A stretch of DNA of 8,728 bases from WLMZ01 sp037140375 (GTDB taxonomy: Bacteria > Actinomycetota > Acidimicrobiia > Acidimicrobiales > Ilumatobacteraceae). The position numbers and the translations under genes are program-made. Under the pieces are notes generated by a model. That model worked only from the letters and a program-made list of their open reading frames with translations. It was not told the DNA's origin and did no database searches. Where the stretch lies: assembly GCA_037140375.1 (NCBI GenBank), contig JBAXER010000099.1:1-8728 (forward strand), given 5' to 3'. The stretch's first letter is position 1. Every line of letters begins with the position of its first letter. This document shows, piece by piece, positions 1-7,271 of this stretch.

Positions 1-291
1 GCCGCGCGTGGCTTCAGCAATTTGAGCGAGCCCAAGGCGCTCGTGACGCCAACGCGCTGCGAGGCGACCAAGCCAACTGGCGAGCAGTAGTCCACCGGTG
101 ACAATCGCAAACACCAACAGCGGAGAGGTGGATTGAGATACCGCGGTAGATCGCTCGTCACCGCCGAAGTGTTCGAGGAGGTAGTGGATCGAGCGGCGGA
201 ACGCGAAGGCAAACAGAGCAGCGAACGCCGACACCGTCACTGCAGCGAGAAAGGTGACGACCATCCCATTGATTCGGGAACGACGGCTCAA
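1..291 (-). CDS. Membrane protein N-terminal fragment, possibly ClC-type chloride channel
   Basis: This is the beginning of an open frame that runs off the left edge with no stop. Read from the ATG at 264-262 it gives 88 codons. Read from the TTG at 291-289 it adds nine more, including RRSR, a positive patch suited to the cytoplasmic side. The TTG overlaps the pgi stop as TTGA, which suggests translational coupling, but no clear ribosome binding site precedes either candidate. A GTG at 321-319 is a third option. Counted from the ATG, residues 1-22 form a hydrophobic helix ending in FRR, a loop rich in charged and polar residues follows (about 24-46), and a second helix spans about 48-66, followed by an Arg-rich stretch. 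This layout resembles the first helices of ClC chloride channels and exchangers, but the diagnostic selectivity-filter motifs (GSGIP and GxEGP) would lie beyond the window. The family call is an inference; that it is a membrane protein is much surer. Confidence 0.45.
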   Translation of the reverse strand, partial: MSRRSRINGMVVTFLAAVTVSAFAALFAFAFRRSIHYLLEHFGGDERSTAVSQSTSPLLVFAIVTGGLLLASWLGRLAARWRHERLGLAQIAEATRG

Positions 292-1946
292 GGCGCGCTC
301 TGGTGTTCGTCGCGGTACCACTGGATCAGCGCTGCCGTTGAGCTGTCGTGAACGACTGCGCTCGAGTTGCTCTCGACCGCCGACAGTTCGGGCGTGATGC
401 GATGAGCGAGTACCTTGCCCAACTCGACGCCCCATTGGTCGAAGCTGTTCACGTCCCACACGCAGCCCTGCACAAACACCTTGTGTTCGTAGAGCGCGAT
501 GAGCTCGCCAAGGACTCGCGGTGTGAGCCGTGAAGCAACGATGGTGGTGCTCGGCCGGTTTCCGGTGAAGACCCGGTGTGGCGCTTGCTCTGACGACGCG
601 CCGTCGGCGATCACTTCGGCTTCGGTCTTGCCGAAAGCCAACGCCTCAGTCTGAGCGAACATGTTGGCCATCAGTAGATCGTGATGATTGCGATGCGGGT
701 GATTGGGGTGCGCGAAACCGATCATGTCCACCGGCACCAACCGGGTGCCCTGATGGATCAATTGATAAAAGGCGTGCTGGCCATTGGTTCCGGGCTCGCC
801 CCACACGATGGGTCCGGTCTCACCGACAACCGGCGAGCCATCGCGGCGTACCGACTTGCCGTTGCTTTCCATGTCGAGTTGCTGCAGATACGCGGTGAAC
901 CGACTGAGCTCGTGGGCATAGGGCAGCACGGCGTGGCTTTGCGCGCCCAACATGTTGCTGTTCCAGACACCAAGCATCGCCATGATGACGGGCACGTTCT
1001 GAGCCAGCGGCGTGTGCAAGAAGTGTTGGTCAACGGCGTGAAACCCAGCAAGGAAATCGGCGAAGGCATCGGGGCCAATAGCGAGCATGAGCGACAGACC
1101 GATTGCTGAATCCACTGAGTACCGGCCGCCCACCCAATCCCAGAAACCGAACATGTTGTCGGTGTCGATGCCGAACGCACTGACACCAGTGGCATTGGTC
1201 GACACGGCCACGAAGTGCTTGCTCACTGCCGATTGATCGCCGTGTGCGCCAAGGCCAGCGAGCAACCAATCGCGCGCCGTTGCGGCATTGGTGATGGTCT
1301 CGATAGTGGTGAAGGTTTTCGATGAGACCACAAACAGCGTGCTCGCTGGATTGAGATCGGCAAGGTTTTGGGCGATATCGGCACCGTCTACGTTGCTCAC
1401 GAATCGGCACTCGATGTCGGCCTGCTTGTAGGCGTGCAATGCCTGATAGGCCATCGCCGGTCCGAGGTCGCTACCGCCGATACCGATGTTGACCACCGTG
1501 CGAATGCGCTGGCCGGTGTGCCCCGTAAACGCACCCGAGCGCACTCGATGAGCGAACGCCGCCATGCGATCGAGGGTGTCGTGCACATCGGGAACCACGT
1601 TGCGAACTTGCCCGGCGTCGTCAGCGGTGGTGACGACGGTGTTGCGCGGCGATCGCAACGCCACGTGTAACACCGCCCGATTCTCGGTGGTGTTGATTCG
1701 CTCACCCGCAAACATCGCATCGCGTTTCGCGGTAACGCCAGCGGCCTCAGCAACCTCAGCAAGCAGACCCATGGTGGCCGCCGAAACGCGTTGCTTCGAG
1801 AAGTCGACACGCAGGTTGGCCACTTTCACGGTGAACGCCTCGGCTCGCAACGGATCTGTCGCGAAGGCGTCGCGCAACGACACCATCGACTGAGCGCGCG
1901 CATGCGTGATGAGGGCCGACCAAGCCGGCGTAGCTGTGATGTCCAC
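288..1946 (-). CDS. pgi: Glucose-6-phosphate isomerase
   Basis: This cytoplasmic enzyme interconverts glucose 6-phosphate and fructose 6-phosphate in glycolysis and gluconeogenesis. The 552 residues match the length of the E. coli-type enzyme (549) and align with it along the whole chain. Visible landmarks are TENRAVLHVALR (87-98), the sugar-phosphate-binding loop GIGGSDLG (155-162), SSKTFTTIET (208-217), the first family signature around VGGRYS (272-277), MESNGK (359-364), GEPGTNGQHAF (383-393) and the second signature FDQWGVELGK (502-511). By comparison with characterised enzymes the catalytic residues are Glu360, His391 and Lys511; all are present, with Arg275 in GGR. The start codon is GTG, chosen because the TPAW motif at residues 6-9 aligns with the N-terminus of the family and an in-frame TGA lies shortly upstream. 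No good Shine-Dalgarno sequence precedes it. It lies 62 bases downstream of the LivF-type gene with no obvious terminator between, so some readthrough from the transporter operon is possible. Its stop overlaps a candidate start of the next gene. Confidence 0.99.
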   Translation of the reverse strand: MDITATPAWSALITHARAQSMVSLRDAFATDPLRAEAFTVKVANLRVDFSKQRVSAATMGLLAEVAEAAGVTAKRDAMFAGERINTTENRAVLHVALRSPRNTVVTTADDAGQVRNVVPDVHDTLDRMAAFAHRVRSGAFTGHTGQRIRTVVNIGIGGSDLGPAMAYQALHAYKQADIECRFVSNVDGADIAQNLADLNPASTLFVVSSKTFTTIETITNAATARDWLLAGLGAHGDQSAVSKHFVAVSTNATGVSAFGIDTDNMFGFWDWVGGRYSVDSAIGLSLMLAIGPDAFADFLAGFHAVDQHFLHTPLAQNVPVIMAMLGVWNSNMLGAQSHAVLPYAHELSRFTAYLQQLDMESNGKSVRRDGSPVVGETGPIVWGEPGTNGQHAFYQLIHQGTRLVPVDMIGFAHPNHPHRNHHDLLMANMFAQTEALAFGKTEAEVIADGASSEQAPHRVFTGNRPSTTIVASRLTPRVLGELIALYEHKVFVQGCVWDVNSFDQWGVELGKVLAHRITPELSAVESNSSAVVHDSSTAALIQWYRDEHQSAP

Positions 1947-1954
1947 GGTGTCGA

Positions 1955-2003
1955 CGTTAGTGCTGTGCCAGAGGCGCAGGGTCTTTCATCAGCGGCACTA
2001 ACG
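1955..2003. repeat. 9-bp inverted repeat upstream of pgi
   Basis: The arms CGTTAGTGC (1955-1963) and GCACTAACG (1995-2003) are perfect inverted copies separated by 31 bases. They occupy most of the gap between the LivF-type gene and pgi. In the minus-strand transcript the arms could pair, ending about nine bases before the pgi GTG. A competing pairing of GTGCC with GGCAC is also possible. No T-run follows, so a simple terminator is unlikely. A leader structure or a pair of operator half-sites would both fit. Confidence 0.5.
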
Positions 2004-2008
2004 GGCAA

Positions 2009-2728
2009 TCATTCGGGCGTGGCGTGGTCGCCGCCACCGAGATAGCTGCTCTCGATGAGATGGCGGTTGGCCGCCAGGTGCTTGGCGTCACCCTCGATTT
2101 CGAGCGTGCCATGGTTCAAGACATAGGCCCGATCGGCTACCTCAAGCGCGAGATGCACGTGCTGCTCAACCAGCAAAATACCTGCACCGGTTTCATCGGC
2201 AATGCGTCGCAACACAGGCAACAGGCGCTCGACGATGATGGGCGCCAGACCAAGGCTCATCTCGTCGACCATCAGCAGCTTGGGGCTTGTGGCAAGCGCA
2301 CGGCCCATGGCCAGCATCTGCTGCTCGCCACCCGACAACAAGCCAGCCTTACGATCCATGAGCTTGTCGAGCGCAGGGAAATACCCGAGCGCCTGGTCGA
2401 AGTTGGCCGAACCCTTCGCTGCACCCAACTTGAGGTTCTCGCGCACGGTGAGCTGAAAGAACAGGCTGCGGTCTTCAGGGACATGCGCCAAGCCCTCGCG
2501 AGCGATCATGTGAGCGCGGCGACCCTTGACAGATTTGCCAAGCACGCGGATGTCGCCCGACAAAATCGGGTTGAGCGCCGAGGTGGTCAACAGCGTGGTG
2601 GTCTTGCCTGCGCCGTTAGGTCCGAGCAGGGCAACGATCTCGCCTTCGTTGACCGTGAGGTTCAGATTACGTACAACCGGGACACCGTTGTAACCGGTGG
2701 AAAGATCGTCGATCTCGAGCAGAGCCAT
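2009..2728 (-). CDS. livF: Branched-chain-amino-acid-type ABC transporter ATPase, LivF family
   Basis: This is the second ATPase subunit of the importer. It binds and hydrolyses ATP at the inner face of the membrane, paired with the LivG-type protein. The 239 residues are the usual LivF length. Motifs in order are Walker A GPNGAGKT (36-43), VPEDR (83-87) at the place where LivF proteins normally carry VPEGR, the ABC signature LSGGEQQ (131-137), Walker B LLMVDE (151-156) with catalytic Glu156, SLGLAP (158-163) at the D-loop, and the switch His190 in LVEQH. All key residues are intact. The ATG shares one base with the stop of the upstream LivG-type gene (TGATG). A strong GAGGAG ribosome binding site at 2742-2737 lies 8 bases upstream, inside the LivG reading frame. 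Placing LivF last matches the usual livHMGF order. The family is certain; a branched-chain amino acid substrate is assumed from the family only. Confidence 0.96.
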   Translation of the reverse strand: MALLEIDDLSTGYNGVPVVRNLNLTVNEGEIVALLGPNGAGKTTTLLTTSALNPILSGDIRVLGKSVKGRRAHMIAREGLAHVPEDRSLFFQLTVRENLKLGAAKGSANFDQALGYFPALDKLMDRKAGLLSGGEQQMLAMGRALATSPKLLMVDEMSLGLAPIIVERLLPVLRRIADETGAGILLVEQHVHLALEVADRAYVLNHGTLEIEGDAKHLAANRHLIESSYLGGGDHATPE

Positions 2729-3489
2729 CAGTGCGTCTCCTCTTCGGCCGAGTGACCAAGGTAGGCCTCGATCACGCGGGGGTTCTTTTGAATTTCGCTT
2801 GGAGTGCCCTCGGCAATCTTGACGCCGAACTCGATCACGTAGATGTAGTCACACACGTTGAGCACAAGACCCATGTCGTGGTCGACCAAAAAGATTGTTG
2901 ACCCGGCGCTAATGATGTCGCGCAGTCGGTCGCCAAGCACCCGAGATTCGGCGCTGTCGAGGCCAGCTGCAGGTTCGTCCATGCACACCAACTCGGGTCG
3001 AGCAGCAAGCGCTCGCGCTGCGCTGACGAGCTTGCGCTGACCCTGACTGATCTCGTTGGGCATCTTCGATGCAAGATCGGCGATGCCCAGTACGTCGAGC
3101 GCCCAATCGGTAGACGAGCTATCGCGTGAGCGACGCGGCGCCACGAGATCGGCGAAGAAGCTGCCAACCGACTGCTTCTCGGCGGCCACTTGCAGGTTCT
3201 CGCGCACACTGAGGTCGTCGAATAATTCGAGCGATTGCCATGTGCGACCGAGGCCCAACTTCGCGCGGCGATGAGGTGGAAGCGAGCCAATGTCGCGGCC
3301 AGCGAACTCGATGCGACCAGTAGTGGGGACGAAACCGGTGATGCCATCAATGAAGGTGGTCTTGCCAGCACCGTTGGGACCAATGAGGCCGACGAGTTGT
3401 CCCTTCTGCACGGCGAAGTCGACTTCGTTGACGGCCTTGAGGCCGCCAAACGTGACCGACATGCTGGTTGTCTGCAGCAAGGTCGTCAT
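2728..3489 (-). CDS. livG: Branched-chain-amino-acid-type ABC transporter ATPase, LivG family
   Basis: This is the first ATPase subunit of the importer, forming the motor with the LivF-type protein. The 253 residues are of normal LivG length. It begins with the typical VTFGGLKAV stretch (12-20). Walker A is GPNGAGKT (37-44), the Q-loop is RTWQ with Gln85, Walker B is LVCMDE (167-172) with catalytic Glu172, the D-loop is AGLDSAES (175-182), and the switch His204 lies in VDHDMGLV (202-209). The signature reads ISQGQRKL (147-154) instead of the commoner LSYGQQR form; the essential GQ is kept. The C-terminal end, GTPSEIQKNPRVIEAYLG, is the standard LivG ending. The ATG overlaps the permease stop by one base (TGATG), and no strong ribosome binding site is visible, so translation is probably coupled to the permease. 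The substrate cannot be inferred from this subunit. Confidence 0.96.
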   Translation of the reverse strand: MTTLLQTTSMSVTFGGLKAVNEVDFAVQKGQLVGLIGPNGAGKTTFIDGITGFVPTTGRIEFAGRDIGSLPPHRRAKLGLGRTWQSLELFDDLSVRENLQVAAEKQSVGSFFADLVAPRRSRDSSSTDWALDVLGIADLASKMPNEISQGQRKLVSAARALAARPELVCMDEPAAGLDSAESRVLGDRLRDIISAGSTIFLVDHDMGLVLNVCDYIYVIEFGVKIAEGTPSEIQKNPRVIEAYLGHSAEEETH

Positions 3490-5723
3490 CAGTGAGCACC
3501 AGCTTTCTCAGTTGCAGGAGTGGCAGACGAACCGTCAGCAGTATCGCCGCTGGGTCGTTGTCGTGCGAACTTGTGTTGCACCGCTTGGCCCATCTGACGG
3601 GCCGCGCCAGCGATGCCTTCGGGGTTGCGGACAGAGGCGATGATCAATCCAAGGCCACCAAGAATGAGGGTGAACTCACTGGGCACGCCGAGTGTTTCGC
3701 TGGCGAACGTGAAGACCAGACCACCGGCCACCAAGAGTCCGCCGCTAATGGAACCAGCCACGCTAGTGATGCCGCCAAGGTAGGCAAACGCAAAGAACGT
3801 GAGCGACTGCACATAGTTGAACTTGTCGGGCGTAACGCCACCGAATCGATACGCCGATACAGCGCCACCGATGCCAGCGATAAACGCTGACACTGCGAAG
3901 GCGAGGATTTTCATACCCGACACGTTGACACCGGCCGCGGCTGCGGCGCGCTCGTTCGAGCGAGTGGCCAGCAGTCGGCGCCCGGTTGCCGACCGACGAA
4001 GGTTGGCGACCGCGTAACACAGCACGACCACGACGACGAGACAGAACAGCGCTGTCATCGGGTTGGGCTGCTTACCGTCGCCGGCGATGAAGCCCAGAAT
4101 CTTGTACTGCACATCGCGTGGCTGCGCGATGAGCGATGGCACCTTCACCGGAGCGCCCTTGAAACCGCCGTTGACCGACTGGTTGCCAAAGACTGCGCGG
4201 TCTACTGCCACCGCAAAAGCGAGCGTGACAATTGCCAAGTTCACGCCGCGCACCCGCAACGCGGGTAGGGCAACGAGGACTCCGACAAACATCGCCACAA
4301 TCGCACCAATGAAGATTGGGATGGGGAACGGCACGTTGTGCTCGGTGGTCATTTTGGCAACCAAGTACGCAGAGATGCCGGCAAAGGCCATCTGCGCCAG
4401 TGAAATCTGCCCGACGTAACCAGTGATCACCACGATCGACAAACAGATAATGATGCCGATGAGCGAGTTGGCCAAGGCCAAACGGAAGGTGGGGCCGAAC
4501 ACAAACAGGCCACACACGGCCGCCGCCAGAGCGAGGGCGGGCCCGGCATAGCGAGTGGCCCAACGCGGCGGCGTCGGCGAGAACGGTAATCGGCCCGAGC
4601 TGATGGCACCGCGAGTTGGCAGGCTCTTGCCACGGAGGTACAACACCAACACAATCACCACAAGCGGGAGTACCCGCTCCATGCCAGGGAAGGCGCTCCC
4701 AGCCGACTTGGGGAACCAGTGGTGTTGCGCTTCGAGGTACTTCACGAGCCCGTACTGCATGCCCAGCACCATGGCTGCGAATGTGGTCCAACCAAACGAT
4801 GTGAAGCTGCCAACGAGGGCCGCAGTGAGCGCTGGAATGATGAGCGCCGGAAGCACCGACGGGTCAACCGTGCGCAACACGGTGGCAGCGAAGATGCCGA
4901 GCAGACCCGTAATGACCGTGGAGATCACCCAGTTCGTGCCGGCCAAAAACTCGGGCGAGAAGCCAAGCACAACAGCACCCTTTTCGTTTTCGGATGCGGC
5001 GCGCGTGGCCAAGCCGAAGCGGGTGAGTTGGAACACAGCGTAGAGCGCACCGGTGAGCACCAACACCAAGATTGCGATGGCCAATTCGTCGGAGTTCATG
5101 CTGATGCCCAAGGGCAACTTGAGCGGCTTTGAGCCGCTAAAGAACGGCATCGACTCAACGGCGAAGGGCTGAATAGAAAAGCGGCGCACGATGACCGCTT
5201 GCAGATACAAGAACAGGCCGATGGATGCAACGACCTTGGCGAGCGGCGGCGCCGAGCGCAATGGCCGGAAGATCAAGTAGTGCAGCGCAAGGCCGAGCAA
5301 CACTGCGAACAACAGCGAGATGAGCAGAGCAGGCAAGAATTGCATGTCGGGCCCAAACGAAATTCGTGTGGGCCAATCGGGAAGATCGAGCGTTGAAGCG
5401 GAATCGAGTTTGTGAGCGACGCCTTCGATCAACGCGAAGGGGTTCGGCAGCGGTGGAAGAAAAAGGTCGCCATCGCGGCGCAGCACTGCATACACGTAGG
5501 CCACGTACATTGCGATCGCGCTGTTGGCAAAGTTGACCACGCCCGAGCCGCGATAGGTAACAACTAAGCCCAACGAAATAGCAGCGATGAGCGCGCCGCT
5601 GGCCAAGCCTGGGCCGGTGAGGAATTGGTTTCTGGTGTTCGTGTCGAGCAATGCCCACATCACCATGCCCAGCGCGCTGAGCCCGATGAACCATTGAAAA
5701 AACTTTGTTACGAGACCCTTCAT
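3489..5723 (-). CDS. Fused LivH-LivM permease of a branched-chain-amino-acid-type ABC importer
   Basis: This inner-membrane protein of 744 residues combines both permease halves of a HAAT-family importer in one uninterrupted frame. The LivH-like half (about 36-365) shows the start motif GLVVTYRGSGVVNFANSAIAM (52-72), RPLRSAPPLAKVVASIGL (153-170), and the cytoplasmic coupling region TRFGLATRAASENEKGAVVLG (234-254). A linker rich in Ser, Pro and Arg follows (about 366-390). The LivM-like half (about 391-705) carries GYVGQISLAQMAFAGISAY (435-453), RVRGVNLAIVTLAF (490-503), the coupling region TGRRLLATRSNERAAAAAGV (580-599) and LGGITSVAGS (649-658). Separate LivH and LivM proteins are about 300 and 350-425 residues, so the fusion has the expected combined size. 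Residues 82-127 form a polar, Pro-rich segment after the first helices, longer than the loop in E. coli LivH. The last 25 residues are a polar, low-complexity tail. The ATG has GAGGGG at 5738-5733, nine bases upstream. The stop overlaps the LivG-type start. Confidence 0.95.
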   Translation of the reverse strand: MKGLVTKFFQWFIGLSALGMVMWALLDTNTRNQFLTGPGLASGALIAAISLGLVVTYRGSGVVNFANSAIAMYVAYVYAVLRRDGDLFLPPLPNPFALIEGVAHKLDSASTLDLPDWPTRISFGPDMQFLPALLISLLFAVLLGLALHYLIFRPLRSAPPLAKVVASIGLFLYLQAVIVRRFSIQPFAVESMPFFSGSKPLKLPLGISMNSDELAIAILVLVLTGALYAVFQLTRFGLATRAASENEKGAVVLGFSPEFLAGTNWVISTVITGLLGIFAATVLRTVDPSVLPALIIPALTAALVGSFTSFGWTTFAAMVLGMQYGLVKYLEAQHHWFPKSAGSAFPGMERVLPLVVIVLVLYLRGKSLPTRGAISSGRLPFSPTPPRWATRYAGPALALAAAVCGLFVFGPTFRLALANSLIGIIICLSIVVITGYVGQISLAQMAFAGISAYLVAKMTTEHNVPFPIPIFIGAIVAMFVGVLVALPALRVRGVNLAIVTLAFAVAVDRAVFGNQSVNGGFKGAPVKVPSLIAQPRDVQYKILGFIAGDGKQPNPMTALFCLVVVVVLCYAVANLRRSATGRRLLATRSNERAAAAAGVNVSGMKILAFAVSAFIAGIGGAVSAYRFGGVTPDKFNYVQSLTFFAFAYLGGITSVAGSISGGLLVAGGLVFTFASETLGVPSEFTLILGGLGLIIASVRNPEGIAGAARQMGQAVQHKFARQRPSGDTADGSSATPATEKAGAH

Positions 5724-5732
5724 CGGCCCTCA

Positions 5733-5738
5733 CCCCTC
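5733..5738 (-). promoter_or_regulatory. Ribosome binding site of the fused permease gene
   Basis: The minus strand reads GAGGGG nine bases before the permease ATG, and a second GAGGG sits closer to the start. This strong site fixes the start. It also means the permease can be translated independently of the binding-protein gene, from which it is separated by 90 bases and a stem-loop. Confidence 0.75.
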
Positions 5739-5755
5739 GTTGAACGTCATATTGC

Positions 5756-5791
5756 AAAAGGTGGTGCGCCGCACTCGCGGCGCACCACCTT
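5756..5791 (-). terminator. Stem-loop with T-run between binding-protein and permease genes
   Basis: The arms 5758-5772 and 5777-5791 are perfect 15-base inverted copies with a four-base loop. In the transcript the loop is GAGU and the stem is mostly G-C. On the minus strand the stem is followed immediately by TTTT (5759-5756, the first two Ts being part of the stem) and then GC. This has the form of an intrinsic terminator with a short T-run. Its position, 23 bases after the binding-protein stop and upstream of the permease, is typical of partial terminators or 3'-stabilising hairpins that raise the amount of binding protein relative to the membrane and ATPase subunits. Whether it terminates strongly or weakly cannot be judged by eye. 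Confidence 0.8.
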
Positions 5792-5813
5792 GATTACTTG
5801 ATATCCGAATGAA

Positions 5814-7199
5814 CTATGACTGAACCGCAGTGGCGTCAATCGGCTTGCCGTTGAGGCCGTCAGCGATGCTGATCCACTCGCCACCCTTGAGCTGCTGGAT
5901 ACCCATCTGGGCACCGCACACCGATGGGAACGGAACGCCCAAGATCACTTGCTTGCCACAGTTGAGCGGGCCCACCTGCAACATCATTGGACCGGTGAAG
6001 CCGCGGATAGCGGCATCGATGGTTGCGAAGTCGGTTGCGCCCTTTGCGGCGTTCACGAACTTGGCGAAGGTCATCAGGTTGGCGAACTCTGGGCCAGCGA
6101 AGCCGGTGTACTCAAGCGTGGTCGCATTTGGTGCGGGCTTGCCGTACTGCTGCACCTTGGCGATGTAGGTCTGCATACCGCTCTCGAGGTCGGGGCGGAA
6201 GTAGCTGTAGCCGTAGCCACCGAAGTACCAACCGTCGGGAACCGGACCGGCCTCGCCGGCCTGCTTGAGGTGGTCGGTCATCGGGGTGCCGAAGCACAAA
6301 CCGGTGGTGATCACGGTTGGGGTGATCGCCAACTGCTTCAGCGCGTCGTACACGTTGATGCACTGCTGGATGGTGATGATCGTCATGACGACATCGGCCT
6401 TATCGGCGCCGACTGCGGTGAGCGCAGCCTTCACGTCGGCAGCTGACGCTGAGTCTTCGACGAACACAGGGGTGTAGGCAATGCCGGCCTTCTTCAACGC
6501 CGGAGCGATGAGCAATGGCACAGCTGCCTGACCCGCTGGGTTGTTCTGGGCCAAGATCGCAACGCTCTTTGGTGTCGGGGTCAGCCCTGTGGCGATGTAG
6601 CCGGCAAGACCGGTAACAACACCAGGCGAGCCTGCAGTGAAGGCCTGGCCAGCAGGAGTCAGAAAGTCGGTTGAGGTCACGCCGTTACCGACAATGACTG
6701 GCTTCTTGCCGTTGAGCGTGTCATACAGCTCTTGGTTGCCGTTCAAGATGGTGCCGGTGATGACAACGGCAATCGTTGGGTCGTTAGCGAACTGGGTGCC
6801 GCACTTGGCCCCATCTTCCGCGTTCGAGACTTTGCACGAAACGAGCTCAATCGGCTTTCCGCCAGCTCCACCGAGCTCGGCGTTGAGATACTCACGCGCG
6901 GCATTGATGCCGATGGTGTTCTCGGGGAAGAAGTCTTCGTCGTTGGCATAGCCAACCTTCACGCTGTCGCCGGTAGCTGCGCCAGCGGTGCCACCGGTGT
7001 AGTCGAGGGCCCACTTGTTGAGCTCTTCGCCCGCGCCCGCCGTGGTGGTTGTTTCGCCGCCGGACGTGTCGGCCACAGCAGTGGTCGAGTCGGTAGCTGC
7101 GGTATCTGGCGTTGTCGCTGTCTTGGTCTCTGAACACGCTGCAGCTCCAAAGCTGAGCACGATCAGAGCAGCGGCAATGTTGTAACTGCGTTTCCTCAT
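5814..7199 (-). CDS. Substrate-binding lipoprotein of branched-chain-amino-acid-type ABC importer
   Basis: This is the extracytoplasmic receptor that captures the substrate and delivers it to the fused permease. The ATG at 7199-7197 gives 461 residues. AAGGGG at 7211-7206 lies six bases upstream; an in-frame TTG at 7217-7215 overlaps the area of this site and is rejected. The N-terminus MRKR, a hydrophobic stretch and GAAAC (18-22) form a lipoprotein signal peptide with lipidated Cys22. Residues 23-58 are a Thr/Ser/Ala-rich spacer. The rest is a type I periplasmic-binding fold of the LivJ/LivK class (Peripla_BP_6-like), beginning at VKVGYAND (80-87). Six cysteines in the folded part fall in three close pairs (122/133, 280/302, 414/428), which suggests disulfides outside the cell. 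Position first in the operon is usual for this class. The ligand is unknown; a branched-chain amino acid is the default guess. Confidence 0.95.
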   Translation of the reverse strand: MRKRSYNIAAALIVLSFGAAACSETKTATTPDTAATDSTTAVADTSGGETTTTAGAGEELNKWALDYTGGTAGAATGDSVKVGYANDEDFFPENTIGINAAREYLNAELGGAGGKPIELVSCKVSNAEDGAKCGTQFANDPTIAVVITGTILNGNQELYDTLNGKKPVIVGNGVTSTDFLTPAGQAFTAGSPGVVTGLAGYIATGLTPTPKSVAILAQNNPAGQAAVPLLIAPALKKAGIAYTPVFVEDSASAADVKAALTAVGADKADVVMTIITIQQCINVYDALKQLAITPTVITTGLCFGTPMTDHLKQAGEAGPVPDGWYFGGYGYSYFRPDLESGMQTYIAKVQQYGKPAPNATTLEYTGFAGPEFANLMTFAKFVNAAKGATDFATIDAAIRGFTGPMMLQVGPLNCGKQVILGVPFPSVCGAQMGIQQLKGGEWISIADGLNGKPIDATAVQS

Positions 7200-7205
7200 G
7201 GTTAT

Positions 7206-7211
7206 CCCCTT
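7206..7211 (-). promoter_or_regulatory. Ribosome binding site deciding the binding-protein start
   Basis: The minus strand reads AAGGGG six bases before the ATG at 7199. This is near-ideal spacing and argues against the longer reading from the TTG at 7217, which would place the site inside the coding sequence. Confidence 0.8.
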
Positions 7212-7240
7212 ACTCAAAGAAAGAATCGTTCATTTCACAA

Positions 7241-7262
7241 GATCGACAAACTGTCGTCGATC
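7241..7262. repeat. 7-bp inverted repeat in the transporter leader
   Basis: GATCGAC (7241-7247) and GTCGATC (7256-7262) are perfect inverted copies around an eight-base centre. The centre also contains part of a smaller GACA/TGTC repeat. It lies about 40 bases upstream of the binding-protein start, in the probable untranslated leader. It could be an operator or an RNA hairpin; nothing shows which. Confidence 0.4.
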
Positions 7263-7271
7263 ACTGTTCAT

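Noticed and set aside
2024..2755. A 243-codon open frame on the plus strand
   Set aside because: It lies antisense to the whole LivF-type gene. Its protein has no recognisable family, and the opposite frame has all ABC ATPase motifs. GC-rich third positions commonly create such shadows.
4072..4791. A 239-codon minus-strand frame inside the permease gene
   Set aside because: It is out of frame with the fused permease, rich in Arg and Cys, and lacks the membrane helices the real frame shows. I checked it as a possible sign of a frameshift, but both permease halves read cleanly in the same frame.
5758..5791. The 15-bp inverted repeat as a transposon end or recombination site
   Set aside because: There is a single copy in the window, no transposase or flanking duplication, and a tail of Ts on the transcribed side. 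The position fits a transcript hairpin.
7200..7217. A TTG start that would lengthen the binding protein by six residues
   Set aside because: It would put the AAGGGG ribosome binding site inside the gene. The ATG at 7199 has correct spacing and begins a standard lipoprotein signal peptide.
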